Of a stretch of 59,806 nucleotides of DNA, positions 36,634 to 45,563 are shown in pieces; the stretch's first letter is position 1, and each line of letters starts with the position of its first letter. Source of the stretch: Terriglobia bacterium (GTDB taxonomy: Bacteria; Acidobacteriota; Terriglobia; Bryobacterales; Bryobacteraceae); the NCBI GenBank assembly GCA_025363475.1, contig JANYDS010000024.1, positions 1 to 59,806 on the forward strand, given 5' to 3'. The translations under genes were made by a program, and so were the position numbers. Below the pieces are notes generated by a model. That model searched no databases, had not been told where the DNA came from, and was given only the letters and a program-made list of their open reading frames with translations.

Positions 36634-37052
36634 TCAAGACGGCCGGGGAGAAGAATTGAATATCATGGACCCGCAGCGCGGAATCATTCGGAAGTGAGCA
36701 TCCCATGTAAGCAGAGTCGCCCCGGCGCGCGCACAGGTTGCGGCAATCCAAATGTCATTGACTGGAATCGGTCGCCCAGCCCTCCGCAAATCCGAGATCA
36801 TTTCTCCGAAGATCCCGGCTATCTGGCGATCAACAGGCAAAATTTCCACAACAGGAAGCGTGAGGAATTCGTCAAGTGTGGCAAGGTTTTCCGCCAATCG
36901 GCGGCCTTGCGTAAAACCTGCGCACAACTCCCCAATCACAATTACCGGAACCCTATCCATTCCGCGCGGTCCAGCATTTCCGCAATCTTTTGGTCGCCTC
37001 GCTTGAAATGGCTATAAGCCACCGCGTCCAGCCAGTAGCGACTCACTTTCAC
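36634..37052 (-). pseudogene. VapC-type PIN toxin, broken by one-base deletion
   Basis: From a GTG at 37052 the frame reads SRYWLDAVAYSHFKRGDQK and EMLDRAEWIG, then stops. Adding one base to the G run at 36951-36953 (plus-strand CCC) joins it to PVIVIGELCAGF and on to a normal PIN C-terminus (VNDIWIAATCARAGATLLTWD) ending at 36634. The two pieces together give a toxin of about 138 residues. An ATG at 36960 could start the second piece alone, but this would lack the first catalytic aspartate. Its GTG overlaps the antitoxin stop. Confidence 0.8.
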
Positions 37053-37303
37053 AAATCCTGATCGATCACCTCAAACTCTTGAATTCCTGACAAAAATTCC
37101 TGATGCTCCGCCTCAGTCCAAGTGCCCGCAAATCGCTACAGGCCATTGCTGCGGACCCCTTTCACTCCCAAACTCTGTTCCAGCAGGTCGATCACCGTCT
37201 GATTCAGGGATGTTCCGCGCCTGAGCTTTTCCTGCTCCAGCGCCGCAGCCAGCTGGTCGGGCAGGTTACGAACCGTCAGATGGGATGCATTCACATTACT
37301 CAC
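37049..37303 (-). pseudogene. CopG/Arc-type antitoxin with an internal stop
   Basis: From a GTG at 37303 the frame encodes a ribbon-helix-helix domain (ASHLTVRNLPDQLAAALE, then TSLNQTVIDLLEQSL) and stops at TAG 37136-37138. The same frame then continues RFAGTWTEAEHQEFLSGIQ and ends in a TGA that overlaps the toxin GTG. That downstream part is the usual toxin-binding tail, so the TAG is probably a nonsense mutation (CAG to TAG would do it). The truncated DNA-binding domain might still repress. Confidence 0.75.
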
Positions 37304-37385
37304 TAGATGTCTGCACCAACAGACTACAACCGAACCTGCCCCACCTGGCTTGCAGACGCCCGGGTCTGGTAGCCTGGTATTTCCT

Positions 37386-39023
37386 GTGATTTCCTTTTCC
37401 AACATTAACAAGCAGTACGGCAAGCAACTCATTTTCGTCGAAGCCTCCTTTCAGCTGAACCCCGGCGAGAAGGTGGGGCTGGTGGGGCCTAACGGCGCGG
37501 GCAAGACCACGCTCTTCCGTATGGTGGTGGGCGAGGAAGATCCTGACGAGGGCGAAGTCTCCGTTCCGAAGAAACTCACCATCGGTTATTTCCGGCAGGA
37601 CGTGGAAGAAATGTCGGGCCGTTCGGTGCTCGATGAAGCCATCGCTGGCAGCGGACGCGCCGGTGACTTGCACCACGAACTGGAAGCCCTGCAACACGCC
37701 ATGGAAGACCCCGCGCAGGCGGGCGACATGGATCGCATTCTCGAACGTTTTGGCGAAGTGCAGGAAGAATACGAACACCTGGGCGGCTATACGCTGGAAG
37801 CCCAGGCGCGCGAAGTTCTGCACGGTCTGGGATTCCAGGAAGATCAGATTGATGGCGACGTAGGCGCGCTTTCGGGCGGCTGGAAAATGCGTGTCGCGCT
37901 GGCGCGGGTGCTGCTGGGCAAGCCCGAAGTCCTGCTGATGGATGAACCGACGAACCACCTGGATATTGAATCCATTATCTGGCTGGAACAGTTTCTGCGC
38001 GACTATCAGGGCGCGCTGCTCATGACTTCGCATGACCGCGAATTCATGAACCGGATCGTTTCCAAAATCGCAGAGATCGATGCCGGGGAAATCATCAGCT
38101 ACTCCGGCAATTACGATTTCTACGAACGCGAACGCACCATTCGCGAGACCAATCAGCAGGCAGCGTTCGCGCGGCAACAGTCAATGCTGGCCAAAGAACA
38201 GCGCTTCATTGAACGCTTCAAAACCCACGCAGCCAAAGCCGCACAGGTGCAGAGCCGCATCAAAGCGCTCGACAAAATCGAGAAGATTGAACTGCCCAAA
38301 AAGCGCGTTGTAGTCAAGTTTGAATTCCGCGTTCCGCCCCGCTCCGGCGATCAGGTGGCGGTGATCGAAGACCTGGCCAAGAGCTATGGAACCCGGCAGA
38401 TCTATGACGGCTTTAATCTCAACATCCGGCGTGGTGAGCGCTGGGCTGTGATGGGCCGCAACGGCGCCGGCAAGAGCACGCTGCTCAAAATGATTGCCGG
38501 GGCGACGCAACCGGACCGTGGCAGTGTGCGTCTGGGAGCGAGTTTGAAGATGGGTTACTTTGCCCAACAGTCGCTCGATGTATTGAATCCGGACATCACT
38601 GTCATTGACCAGCTGCAGAATGATTTCCCTGGCGACGGGCTGGGATCATTGCGTTCATTAGCGGGGGCGTTTCAGTTTTCCGGAGACGATGTGGATAAGA
38701 AGATCCGGGCGCTATCGGGCGGCGAGAAATCGCGGCTGTCTATGGCACGGATGCTCTACGATCCGCCTAACTTTTTAGTGCTGGATGAACCCACGAACCA
38801 CCTGGATCTGGCCACCAAAGAGATGCTGGTGGAAAAGCTGAAAGATTTTGAAGGGACAATGATTTTCGTTTCCCATGACCGCGTGTTTTTACGTGGTCTG
38901 GGGACCCGGGTACTGGAACTCGGCGGTGAGAGCGGCAAGGAAAAGAATCCACGTATCTACCCCGGCACTTATATCGAGTATGTCACCGCTTTAGGCCATG
39001 AAGCGCCCGGTATCTATGCCTAA
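37386..39023 (+). CDS. ABC-F family ATPase (Uup/EttA-like)
   Basis: A 545-residue soluble protein with two ABC ATPase domains and no membrane part, acting on the ribosome in this family. Walker A motifs are GPNGAGKTTLF and GRNGAGKSTLL; signatures are LSGGWKMRVALAR and LSGGEKSRLSMAR; Walker B motifs end in MDEPTNHLD and LDEPTNHLD. A linker with a basic coiled region (about 230-300) joins them. The GTG at 37386 is preferred since upstream codons run into the broken antitoxin region. Its end overlaps hemW. Confidence 0.93.
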   Translation: MISFSNINKQYGKQLIFVEASFQLNPGEKVGLVGPNGAGKTTLFRMVVGEEDPDEGEVSVPKKLTIGYFRQDVEEMSGRSVLDEAIAGSGRAGDLHHELEALQHAMEDPAQAGDMDRILERFGEVQEEYEHLGGYTLEAQAREVLHGLGFQEDQIDGDVGALSGGWKMRVALARVLLGKPEVLLMDEPTNHLDIESIIWLEQFLRDYQGALLMTSHDREFMNRIVSKIAEIDAGEIISYSGNYDFYERERTIRETNQQAAFARQQSMLAKEQRFIERFKTHAAKAAQVQSRIKALDKIEKIELPKKRVVVKFEFRVPPRSGDQVAVIEDLAKSYGTRQIYDGFNLNIRRGERWAVMGRNGAGKSTLLKMIAGATQPDRGSVRLGASLKMGYFAQQSLDVLNPDITVIDQLQNDFPGDGLGSLRSLAGAFQFSGDDVDKKIRALSGGEKSRLSMARMLYDPPNFLVLDEPTNHLDLATKEMLVEKLKDFEGTMIFVSHDRVFLRGLGTRVLELGGESGKEKNPRIYPGTYIEYVTALGHEAPGIYA

Positions 39024-40095
39024 ATGGGGGGCTTACATTGCCTGGCCCTTCTGTGCGCAGAAATGCACTTACTGTAACTTTGCCTCGGGAGTGTTGCCGA
39101 AAGCGCTGGAGGCTGACTATCTTTCCGCGTTGCTTGCCGAAATCGGCAACTGGTCAGGTTCCGCGGACACCGTGTTCATTGGTGGCGGAACACCCAGCGC
39201 AATGGAACCCGCATCCATTGCACAACTGCTGGCGTCACTAAAAGGCCCGTGGAATGAAGCTACTCTGGAGGCCGCGCCTGGTTCACTTACCCCGGAGCGA
39301 GTAACATCCTGGGTAACTGCCGGAATCAACCGGGTAAGTCTGGGCGTTCAGTCATTCAACAGACAGGAACTGGCTCGCACGGGCCGTAAACATACGGCTG
39401 AAACCGTGGTCCACGATGTGGCTTTGCTGCGTTCATATGGCATTGCGAACATCAACATCGACTTGATTGCCGGCCTCCCTGGACAGACTGACACCTCATG
39501 GCGTTCATCTCTGGACCAGACTCGCGCACTCGACGTCCCGCATGTTTCGGTCTACATGCTGGAGGTGGATGATGACAGCCGCCTGGGTTCGGAAATCATT
39601 CTGGGCGGCAAACGCTATGGCGCGGGCGATGTCCCCTCTGACGACCAGACGGCGAACTTCTATGAACTCGCGGTGGATGAACTGGCGGGTGCCGGTATCA
39701 TGCGCTACGAAATCTCGAACTTCGCGCGCCCCGGGGCGGAGTCCCTGCACAATCTTAAATACTGGCGACGTGAGCCTTATATAGGATTCGGCGCGGACGC
39801 CCATTCCTTCGACGGCATCAGGCGCTGGCAGAACGTGGAATCGGCGCAGCAGTATGCCGAGGGCAAAAGGCTGGTGGGCGAGATAACGCCCGACGCGCAG
39901 GAAGAGAAATTCTTCGTCGGCCTGCGCATGACCGAAGGCATTGAGGCCGATGATTCCGACTGGCTGCGCTTCGGCCCTGTGTTCACGCGCTTCCTTGCTG
40001 AAGCCATGCTGGAAACGCATAACGACCGGCTGCGGCTTACGCCGCGCGGAGTGATGGTGTCCAATGAAATCTTTCAGGAGTTTTTGACCGTATGA
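38998..40095 (+). CDS. hemW: Radical SAM haem chaperone HemW-like protein
   Basis: A 365-residue radical SAM protein of the HemN/HemW family; HemW delivers haem and does not act as a coproporphyrinogen oxidase. The cluster motif is [10 protein letters not shown] (CxxxCxxC), followed by FIGGGTPS and SLGVQSFN. It lacks the extra N-terminal cysteine region of HemN. The ATG at 38998 overlaps the ABC-F gene by 26 bases; another ATG at 39016 would reduce the overlap. A downstream ATGA overlap ties it to ltaE. Confidence 0.9.
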   Translation: MKRPVSMPKWGAYIAWPFCAQKCTYCNFASGVLPKALEADYLSALLAEIGNWSGSADTVFIGGGTPSAMEPASIAQLLASLKGPWNEATLEAAPGSLTPERVTSWVTAGINRVSLGVQSFNRQELARTGRKHTAETVVHDVALLRSYGIANINIDLIAGLPGQTDTSWRSSLDQTRALDVPHVSVYMLEVDDDSRLGSEIILGGKRYGAGDVPSDDQTANFYELAVDELAGAGIMRYEISNFARPGAESLHNLKYWRREPYIGFGADAHSFDGIRRWQNVESAQQYAEGKRLVGEITPDAQEEKFFVGLRMTEGIEADDSDWLRFGPVFTRFLAEAMLETHNDRLRLTPRGVMVSNEIFQEFLTV

Positions 40096-41111
40096 TTGAT
40101 CTGCGCAGCGATACCGTAACCAAACCGACTCCCGCCATGCGGAAGGCCATGTTTGAGGCCGAAGTGGGCGACGACGTTTACGCCGAAGACCCGACCGTCA
40201 ACAAGCTGGAAGAACTTGCAGCTGCGGTGACGGGCAAGGAATCCGCCATTTTTGTTCCGTCGGGTACGATGGGCAACACGATCGCCATCAAACTGCTAAC
40301 GCAACATGGTGAGGAAGTGGTGTGCGAATCGCGCGCGCACCTGCTGGACTGGGAACTTTCGATGCTCGCCTGGTTCTCCGGCTGTCTGATTCGCCCGGCG
40401 GAATCGGAGACGGGAGTGCTCACGTGGGAAGCGATTCGGAAGGTACTCAAGGCCGGTGGGACGCACTCCTCTCGCACCGGCGCGATTGAACTTGAGAACA
40501 CCCACAACATGGGGGGCGGCAGTTATTACCAGCAGGAAGCGATTGACGACATTTGCGACAACGCGCATGAACGCGGGGTGCCGGTTCACATTGACGGCGC
40601 ACGGATTTTCAACGCGGCAGAGGCGACTGGCCGCACGGTAAAACAACTGGTTAGCAAAGGGGATACCGTGATGTTTTCCTTGTCGAAAGCGTTGGGCGCG
40701 CCTGTCGGCTCCATGCTAACGGGGCCGAAGGTGCTGATGGATCAAGGCCGCTTCCTGCGCAAGCGTCTGGGTGGAGCGATGAGGCAGGTGGGCGTGCTTG
40801 CGGCGGCTGGTTTGGTCGCGCTGGAACAGAGTCCGAAGGGCCTTGCGGCCGACCATGCCAATGCGAAGTATCTGGGTGAATGTCTGGCCCGGATTGAGGG
40901 AGTGCGGGTGAAGCCGGTTCACACGAATATTGTGGTTTTCCATCTGCCTGCCGGGGTTTCACCTGATTCCACGAGCGCGGAATTGCGCAAACGTGGCGTG
41001 CTGATGAATGGCGTGAATAACACGTTCATGCGAGCACTTACGCACTACGACGTAACGCGCGAACAATGCGGTGAAGCTGCGGGCGTGCTGGAGGAAATAC
41101 TGGGGCGGTAG
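40092..41111 (+). CDS. ltaE: Low-specificity L-threonine aldolase
   Basis: A PLP enzyme cleaving L-threonine or allo-threonine to glycine and acetaldehyde, 339 residues. Family segments are [19 protein letters not shown] at the start, the aldolase [11 protein letters not shown] segment, [21 protein letters not shown] and the PLP lysine in [12 protein letters not shown]. It overlaps hemW by four bases and is the last gene of this group. Confidence 0.94.
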   Translation: MIDLRSDTVTKPTPAMRKAMFEAEVGDDVYAEDPTVNKLEELAAAVTGKESAIFVPSGTMGNTIAIKLLTQHGEEVVCESRAHLLDWELSMLAWFSGCLIRPAESETGVLTWEAIRKVLKAGGTHSSRTGAIELENTHNMGGGSYYQQEAIDDICDNAHERGVPVHIDGARIFNAAEATGRTVKQLVSKGDTVMFSLSKALGAPVGSMLTGPKVLMDQGRFLRKRLGGAMRQVGVLAAAGLVALEQSPKGLAADHANAKYLGECLARIEGVRVKPVHTNIVVFHLPAGVSPDSTSAELRKRGVLMNGVNNTFMRALTHYDVTREQCGEAAGVLEEILGR

Positions 41112-41232
41112 GTTGATTTTAGTGCAAGCGGTGGCGGTTCGGCTTGTCGCCTCCAGCCAGAGCACGACATGGTGCTTTGACCGCAAGCTTATGCGGCAGG
41201 CCCGCCCACTCACCGCTGGCAGGCGCGCAGCC

Positions 41233-41971
41233 TTAGCAGGACGCCCGGCGCTTGAAAGCGAGCAGACCGGCGAATCCGCACGCTGCAAGAAGGATCGTGC
41301 CGGGCTCAGGAGTTGCTGCTGTGTTGACGATGGTCTGCGAAACCGTTGCGTCACCGACTGCAGCCAGTTCCGTTTCGTTTTCGAAGGTGTTCACTGTTAA
41401 TGTGCTCGGCGCGAACTGGTAGTACTTGTATGCCGTTGCGAACGAGAAATATTCTTCGTATCCGGCGATTCCGCTCTGACCGCTGGTGCCACCCGGCCCA
41501 TAAGTGAGGGTGTTGTTCTCAATGGTGGGAGCGGTCCCGACTAACTGCCCAGGGTAAACGCGTTGGGGTCGGTGGTCGCGTTGGCGCTTTGCGGATCGAA
41601 CAATAATGTGTAGTTTGAGGCGTCATTGCTGCCGAGGACTTTTACTGGTATACGTCTGCAGCAACGCCCGCGTGGTCAATGTCGTCGAAGACCAGAATAT
41701 GGGAAGTCGCAGAGTTGAAGGTGACGTTGATGGTTCCCCAGCCGGGACCACCGATTATCCGAGCGTAGCCCTCTGCAAGGAGTCCTGCGGTCGTCGGCGT
41801 ATAGGGTAGGGAAGTGCCATCAGCCGTCCCCGAGGTGAATGTCCCGTACGAGTTCACTGTGCTGGTGAAATCGGATAGATTGGGATCCTGACCGTAAATC
41901 GTGGCCCCGTAAGCCTGGCTAAAACCAATCGTCAGGAGCGCACCGAGCGCGCCGAACTGAAATCTTTGCAT
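41233..41971 (-). pseudogene. PEP-CTERM exported protein split by two frameshifts
   Basis: From an ATG at 41971 with a strong AAGGAGA site the frame encodes a signal peptide and secreted domain up to VAADVYQ, then stops at 41642. Restoring one base there continues KVLGSNDASNYTLLFDPQ to TLG; a second restored base near 41549 continues VGTAPTIENNTLTYGPGG to a classic PEP-CTERM sorting tail (TPEPGTILLAACGFAGLL then FKRR) ending at 41233. Both lesions fit loss of one G from a run. The intact protein of about 246 residues would be sorted by exosortase to the surface. Confidence 0.8.
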
Positions 41972-42451
41972 GTTTATTGTCTCCTTATAATGATTATATA
42001 AAGAATAATTAGCTTTTATGTCCGTAATGGGAATGTACACCAGCGACCATTTCGGTTTGGTTACAGGCCGGGGCATCGAGTAACGTTCGGAGCATTAGCA
42101 GGGACCCTGTTTCACTGGTGTCCGGTTAAGTAGCAGGGAACCTGCGGCGAGGGCACCGGAAATGACTACCCCAAGCCAAACCGCGCGGCCTCCAGGACCA
42201 CCGCGGCTGGGGGACACGCTCTTGCGGATGTCATCTTTAACTACTTATTATTTAGTGAGTAAATTCAAAATCAAATGCCAAATATTGTCAAAAAAACGGC
42301 TTCGAAAAACCCTGCTTCTCAATCTCCCCGCGAAACTGACGGCGTTTTTTTAGGTGTCGAAGAAGCTGCCCATCGATACCATCTATGCCCCAATTGAAGA
42401 CGGAGGCCGAAGGGGAGTGTCGACGGAGGGTAAGGGACCCGCCGTCCATTT
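41972..42451. other. Intergenic stretch without recognised gene
   Basis: Apart from the promoter/leader of the PEP-CTERM gene (TATAAT and AAGGAGA on the minus strand, 41972-42005) and a solo IS-end-like repeat, nothing coding is convincing. A 63-codon plus-strand frame at 42162 has no family resemblance and an AT-rich 3' half. Confidence 0.5.
42097..42144. repeat. IS-end-like sequence within a short direct repeat
   Basis: CACTGGTGTCCGG at 42113-42125 is identical to the first 13 bases of the IS4 element's left end (57092-57104). It lies between two copies of AGCAGGGA(C/A)CCTG (42097-42109 and 42132-42144), 35 bases apart. No transposase relic was recognised beside it. Confidence 0.45.
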
Positions 42452-43288
42452 CTATTGCTGCGAATTCCAGCCGGGTGCGCCATTAGCCGGCTTGGCACCA
42501 GCTTCATGACCGCCGCCCTTAGGTCCACGGGGACCGCCTCCTGGTCCACCAAAACCGCGGCCGCCTTGTTTTACCGTGTAACCGGCCGGTACCACAAAAA
42601 GCGTGGCGTTCGGCTCCGCCGGAACAATATTGGTCAACTCCATATCGGTGCTCCCAAAACGCGGGTCGGACGTCTTGATCTGCACCGGAACCTGCAGAGC
42701 TACTGAAATCCAGGTCACACGTGTGACCAGGATCGGCTGCACATTGCCAATTGCACCTGCCGGGATTGTCTCGGTAACCTGATTACCCGTCGAAAGCTGA
42801 CCATTGATCGTTTGTGTCCCCAGACTCGACGTCACTGTATTTGGGCGTGCCGGACGAGTTGCCTGCGCGGGCCGCGTGCCACCCGTACGTGCCTTGGGCA
42901 AAGGCATTTGCATGGCTGTCATCGTGGATGAATTGAGCACATATTGATAACCTGCCACCGGATCGAAAATCGTCTGCACCGTGTAGGCTGCCGCGCCTGC
43001 TGTCGTCGCGGCAATGGTTTGCGTGGTGCTGATGCGCCCCTGGCCATCCCGAGCCACAGTCGACTGCTGTGAGTGCGCAATCTGATTGCCCACCAGCAAT
43101 TGCTGACTGGTCACGGTCTCTGTGGCTGAGTAGGGAGCTCCCGTCACAGGCGTTCGGGAGCCTGGCCCCGCCCCCATCATGCCCGGGCCACGACCGCCCC
43201 AGCCGCCAAAACCACCACCATGGGGCCCTTGCGCAAACACCGCCACCGCGCCCAGCAAGAGCAAACCAACTGCCAATGTTTTTTTCAT
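42452..43288 (-). CDS. Exported Gly-rich protein of unknown function
   Basis: A 278-residue secreted protein with a signal peptide (KKTLAVGLLLLGAVAVFAQG), a glycine-rich stretch (about 22-45) and another near the C-terminus. The central region (SQQLLVGNQIAHSQQSTVARDGQGRI split by recognition) is a repeated beta-like pattern seen in Acidobacteria exported proteins. No enzymatic motif. It follows the sigma/anti-sigma pair in the same direction, so it is a likely member or target of that operon. Confidence 0.7.
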   Translation of the reverse strand: MKKTLAVGLLLLGAVAVFAQGPHGGGFGGWGGRGPGMMGAGPGSRTPVTGAPYSATETVTSQQLLVGNQIAHSQQSTVARDGQGRISTTQTIAATTAGAAAYTVQTIFDPVAGYQYVLNSSTMTAMQMPLPKARTGGTRPAQATRPARPNTVTSSLGTQTINGQLSTGNQVTETIPAGAIGNVQPILVTRVTWISVALQVPVQIKTSDPRFGSTDMELTNIVPAEPNATLFVVPAGYTVKQGGRGFGGPGGGPRGPKGGGHEAGAKPANGAPGWNSQQ

Positions 43289-43300
43289 AATTTGTGTCCT

Positions 43301-43351
43301 TTAGTCAAGCTCAGGTCTTAGTCGAGCTCAGATCTTAATCAAGCTCAGATG
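43301..43351. repeat. Three tandem copies of a 17-base repeat at the anti-sigma stop
   Basis: Imperfect copies at 43301-43317, 43318-43334 and 43335-43351 share the core TCAAGCTCAG or TCGAGCTCAG. The copy at 43335 overlaps the stop and last codons of the anti-sigma gene, so the repeats look like duplications of the gene's own 3' end extending into the gap before the exported-protein gene. Confidence 0.85.
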
Positions 43352-43955
43352 TTTGCGAATAGCCCGCAAATCGTACTGCCCGCGGGAAGCCGTCCTGGCC
43401 CACTACGACATCGCCCACAACGGAATCGCCAGAGGCCAGTGGCATAGGATTTACGCCCAAAGCCGCCAGTGACGACAGATCAAGCTCCGTCCGTACCATC
43501 CGAACGATTTCCCCTGCCGCGAGCGGCGGCGCATACGGCACGGCAATAAATTCTTCGCTCGAAAGCCCGTCCGCATCCACGCTGACTGTGTCAACGGCCA
43601 GACTCTGCGATTCCACGACTTCTTCCGCGCGTTTTCCCAGTTCCCTGCCCGCCCCTATCATCAGCACCAGAGCCGCCGCGGCGCTGAGCGCCCAAAGCCA
43701 GCGGTTACCAGCGGATTTCTGCGGATTCATGCGATCAAACTCACGCAGCAAAGACGCTCTGCGCCCCGCAGGTTCCGGCCGCCGGGCCTCAGCGCGTATT
43801 TTCATCACGTGAAAATGAGAACTCAGCTCCCGCTCCGCTTCCCACCGGCTGGCGCATTCCGGACATGCCCCCAGATGCGCCCGCAGCGTCACCCCGGCGT
43901 TCCCTCGGCGACGCGCCAGTTCCACAATTTCTTCTATCCGGTTACTGCAAGTCAT
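43335..43955 (-). CDS. Membrane anti-sigma factor with zinc-binding domain
   Basis: A 206-residue protein with an N-terminal zf-HC2-like motif (HLGACPEC, H-x3-C-x2-C), one transmembrane helix at about residues 85-103 (WLWALSAAAALVLMIGAG) and a periplasmic C-terminal domain. It should hold the ECF sigma factor until a signal arrives. Its ATG overlaps the sigma stop (ATGA), so the two are made together. No conserved catalytic motif in the periplasmic part. Confidence 0.85.
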   Translation of the reverse strand: MTCSNRIEEIVELARRRGNAGVTLRAHLGACPECASRWEAERELSSHFHVMKIRAEARRPEPAGRRASLLREFDRMNPQKSAGNRWLWALSAAAALVLMIGAGRELGKRAEEVVESQSLAVDTVSVDADGLSSEEFIAVPYAPPLAAGEIVRMVRTELDLSSLAALGVNPMPLASGDSVVGDVVVGQDGFPRAVRFAGYSQTSELD

Positions 43956-44527
43956 CTGGCAACAGCCTCCCGCAAACCCGCACCAGCAGGTTCATTGATC
44001 CACCGCAGTTTGGTCGAAAGCAGCGCACGCGCCCGGTGCAGCCGCGAACGGACCGTCCCCACAGGCCTGCCGATGATTCGGGCCACGTCTTCGTACGTCT
44101 TTTCTTCCAGATCGCAGAGAATCACAACGTCGCGGTAGCGGTCCGGCATCTCCTGCAGCGCCCTGTGCAGGGCGGCCACGTTCTCGCCGCTGATCAGATC
44201 TCCCAGAATGTCGTCATGGAAGGCCCGGTCCACCGGTTGTTCAACCGGCCCCTGGCGGCGCACCACCCGGACCAGATTCCGCGCCACACCAAAGAGCCAG
44301 CCTTCCAGCGGACCCTTCTTTTCATCGAAATGTGAATTAGGATTCATGAGCTGCAGGAACACTTCGTGAGCTACTTCTTCGGCCACTACCGCGCTGCCGG
44401 ACATGTGCAAGGCGTAGCGATAGAGCCCAGGTTCGCGCCGCTCATAGAGTTCGGCAAAGGCGTCCTGCCTGCCTTGCCGCATCAGCCGGTAAAGTTCTTC
44501 ATCGCTCAGAGACATCAGTCGGGACAC
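43952..44527 (-). CDS. ECF-type RNA polymerase sigma factor
   Basis: A 191-residue sigma-70 family factor with region 2 (AFAELYERREPGLYRYAL, AEEVAHEVFLQLM) and region 4 (LQEMPDRYRDVVILCDLEEKTYEDVA split by recognition, then GRPVGTVRSRLHRAR). Regions 1 and 3 are absent, typical of ECF factors. It starts at a GTG with a possible ATG four codons later. It is coupled to the anti-sigma gene and divergent from the DUF4097 lipoprotein gene, a possible target. Confidence 0.93.
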   Translation of the reverse strand: MSRLMSLSDEELYRLMRQGRQDAFAELYERREPGLYRYALHMSGSAVVAEEVAHEVFLQLMNPNSHFDEKKGPLEGWLFGVARNLVRVVRRQGPVEQPVDRAFHDDILGDLISGENVAALHRALQEMPDRYRDVVILCDLEEKTYEDVARIIGRPVGTVRSRLHRARALLSTKLRWINEPAGAGLREAVAR

Positions 44528-44664
44528 TTTTGATTGCTTTACCAGCGCGGAAAGTTCCCGGCTGATTTGTATATTGTCATTTTACGGTCAAAAAATTCGC
44601 CCGAACTCCGCCGCGAGCCGCAGCGTAATGTTATTTTCGGGGGGATTGCTTCGGGGAGACTACA

Positions 44665-45561
44665 ATGCCGCTTGCCTATAGATGGAGAATTACCGGACGA
44701 ATTCCCGCCCTGCTGCTGCCCGCTATTCTGCTGGGCGGCTGCGTGAGCATTGATCTGGGGCCTTCTGACCGCTACCGGACCAGCTTCCACTACACCTGGG
44801 ACCTGCAGCCCGGTTCCCGCCTCAACCTCGAAAGCTTCAACGGCCCTGTCGAAATCATCGGCTGGGATCAGAACAAGATCGAAGTCTCGGGCGAGAAATA
44901 CGCGTCCACGGAAGAGGGCCTGGCTTCCATTAAGCTTGACAGCCGCAACGACCCGCATTCGGTTGAGATCAGGGCGCGCAAGCCATCAGCCAGCTTCGGC
45001 GCACGTCTCGGCGTGAGTTACACGATCCACGCGCCCTGGTCCACAGTGCTCGAACGGATCATTACCTCCAATGGAGCACTACACGTTCGCGATATCGGGG
45101 GCGAAGCTCAACTGCGGACGTCGAATGGCGCGATTCGTCTGGAACATTTGACTGGCGGGGTTGACGCCGGAACTTCGAACGGCCCCATCGAAGCAAGCGA
45201 CCTTGGCTCCAGCGCGAAGTTGAAGACTTCCAACGGGCCCATCCGCGTAGAAGACGTGGAAGGTGACTGTGATGCCCACACCTCAAACGGTTCGGTGAAT
45301 ATCAGTATGAAGAAGGCTCCGAAGTCCGGGATTCGGGTTGAAACCAGCAACGGTTCGGTCACTCTGCGCCTGCCTGGCGAAACATCCGCTCGCGTGGAAG
45401 CCAATACCTCTAACGCTTCTGTATCGTCTGATTTCAATGTAACCGGGGACTCGCACGATTCCCGCGAACAGCGTCATCACATGAGCGGGACGATTGGAGC
45501 CGGCGGTCCGCTGATCGATATCACGACCCACAACGGCCGGATCAGTCTGCTGCGCAGGTAG
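44665..45561 (+). CDS. DUF4097 beta-repeat lipoprotein
   Basis: A 298-residue lipoprotein (lipobox LLGGC near residue 28) with a DUF4097/DUF2807-like beta-helix. Eight repeats carry the motif TSNG or a variant: ITSNGAL, RTSNGAI, GTSNGPI, KTSNGPI, HTSNGSV, ETSNGSV, NTSNASV and THNGRI, about 16-24 residues apart. Such proteins are often beside ECF sigma/anti-sigma genes and may help sense envelope state. Role unknown. It ends two bases before the convergent SH3 gene. Confidence 0.85.
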   Translation: MPLAYRWRITGRIPALLLPAILLGGCVSIDLGPSDRYRTSFHYTWDLQPGSRLNLESFNGPVEIIGWDQNKIEVSGEKYASTEEGLASIKLDSRNDPHSVEIRARKPSASFGARLGVSYTIHAPWSTVLERIITSNGALHVRDIGGEAQLRTSNGAIRLEHLTGGVDAGTSNGPIEASDLGSSAKLKTSNGPIRVEDVEGDCDAHTSNGSVNISMKKAPKSGIRVETSNGSVTLRLPGETSARVEANTSNASVSSDFNVTGDSHDSREQRHHMSGTIGAGGPLIDITTHNGRISLLRR

Positions 45562-45563
45562 GG

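Noticed and set aside
37136-37138. TAG in the CopG antitoxin as programmed readthrough or recoding
   Set aside because: Its partner toxin is also broken and other nearby loci carry ordinary stop mutations, so decay is simpler.
42162-42353. 63-codon plus-strand frame in the gap before the Gly-rich exported gene
   Set aside because: Composition changes midway, no family and no ribosome site.
43301-43351. Tandem repeat considered as a CRISPR array
   Set aside because: Units are directly adjacent with no spacers and only three copies.
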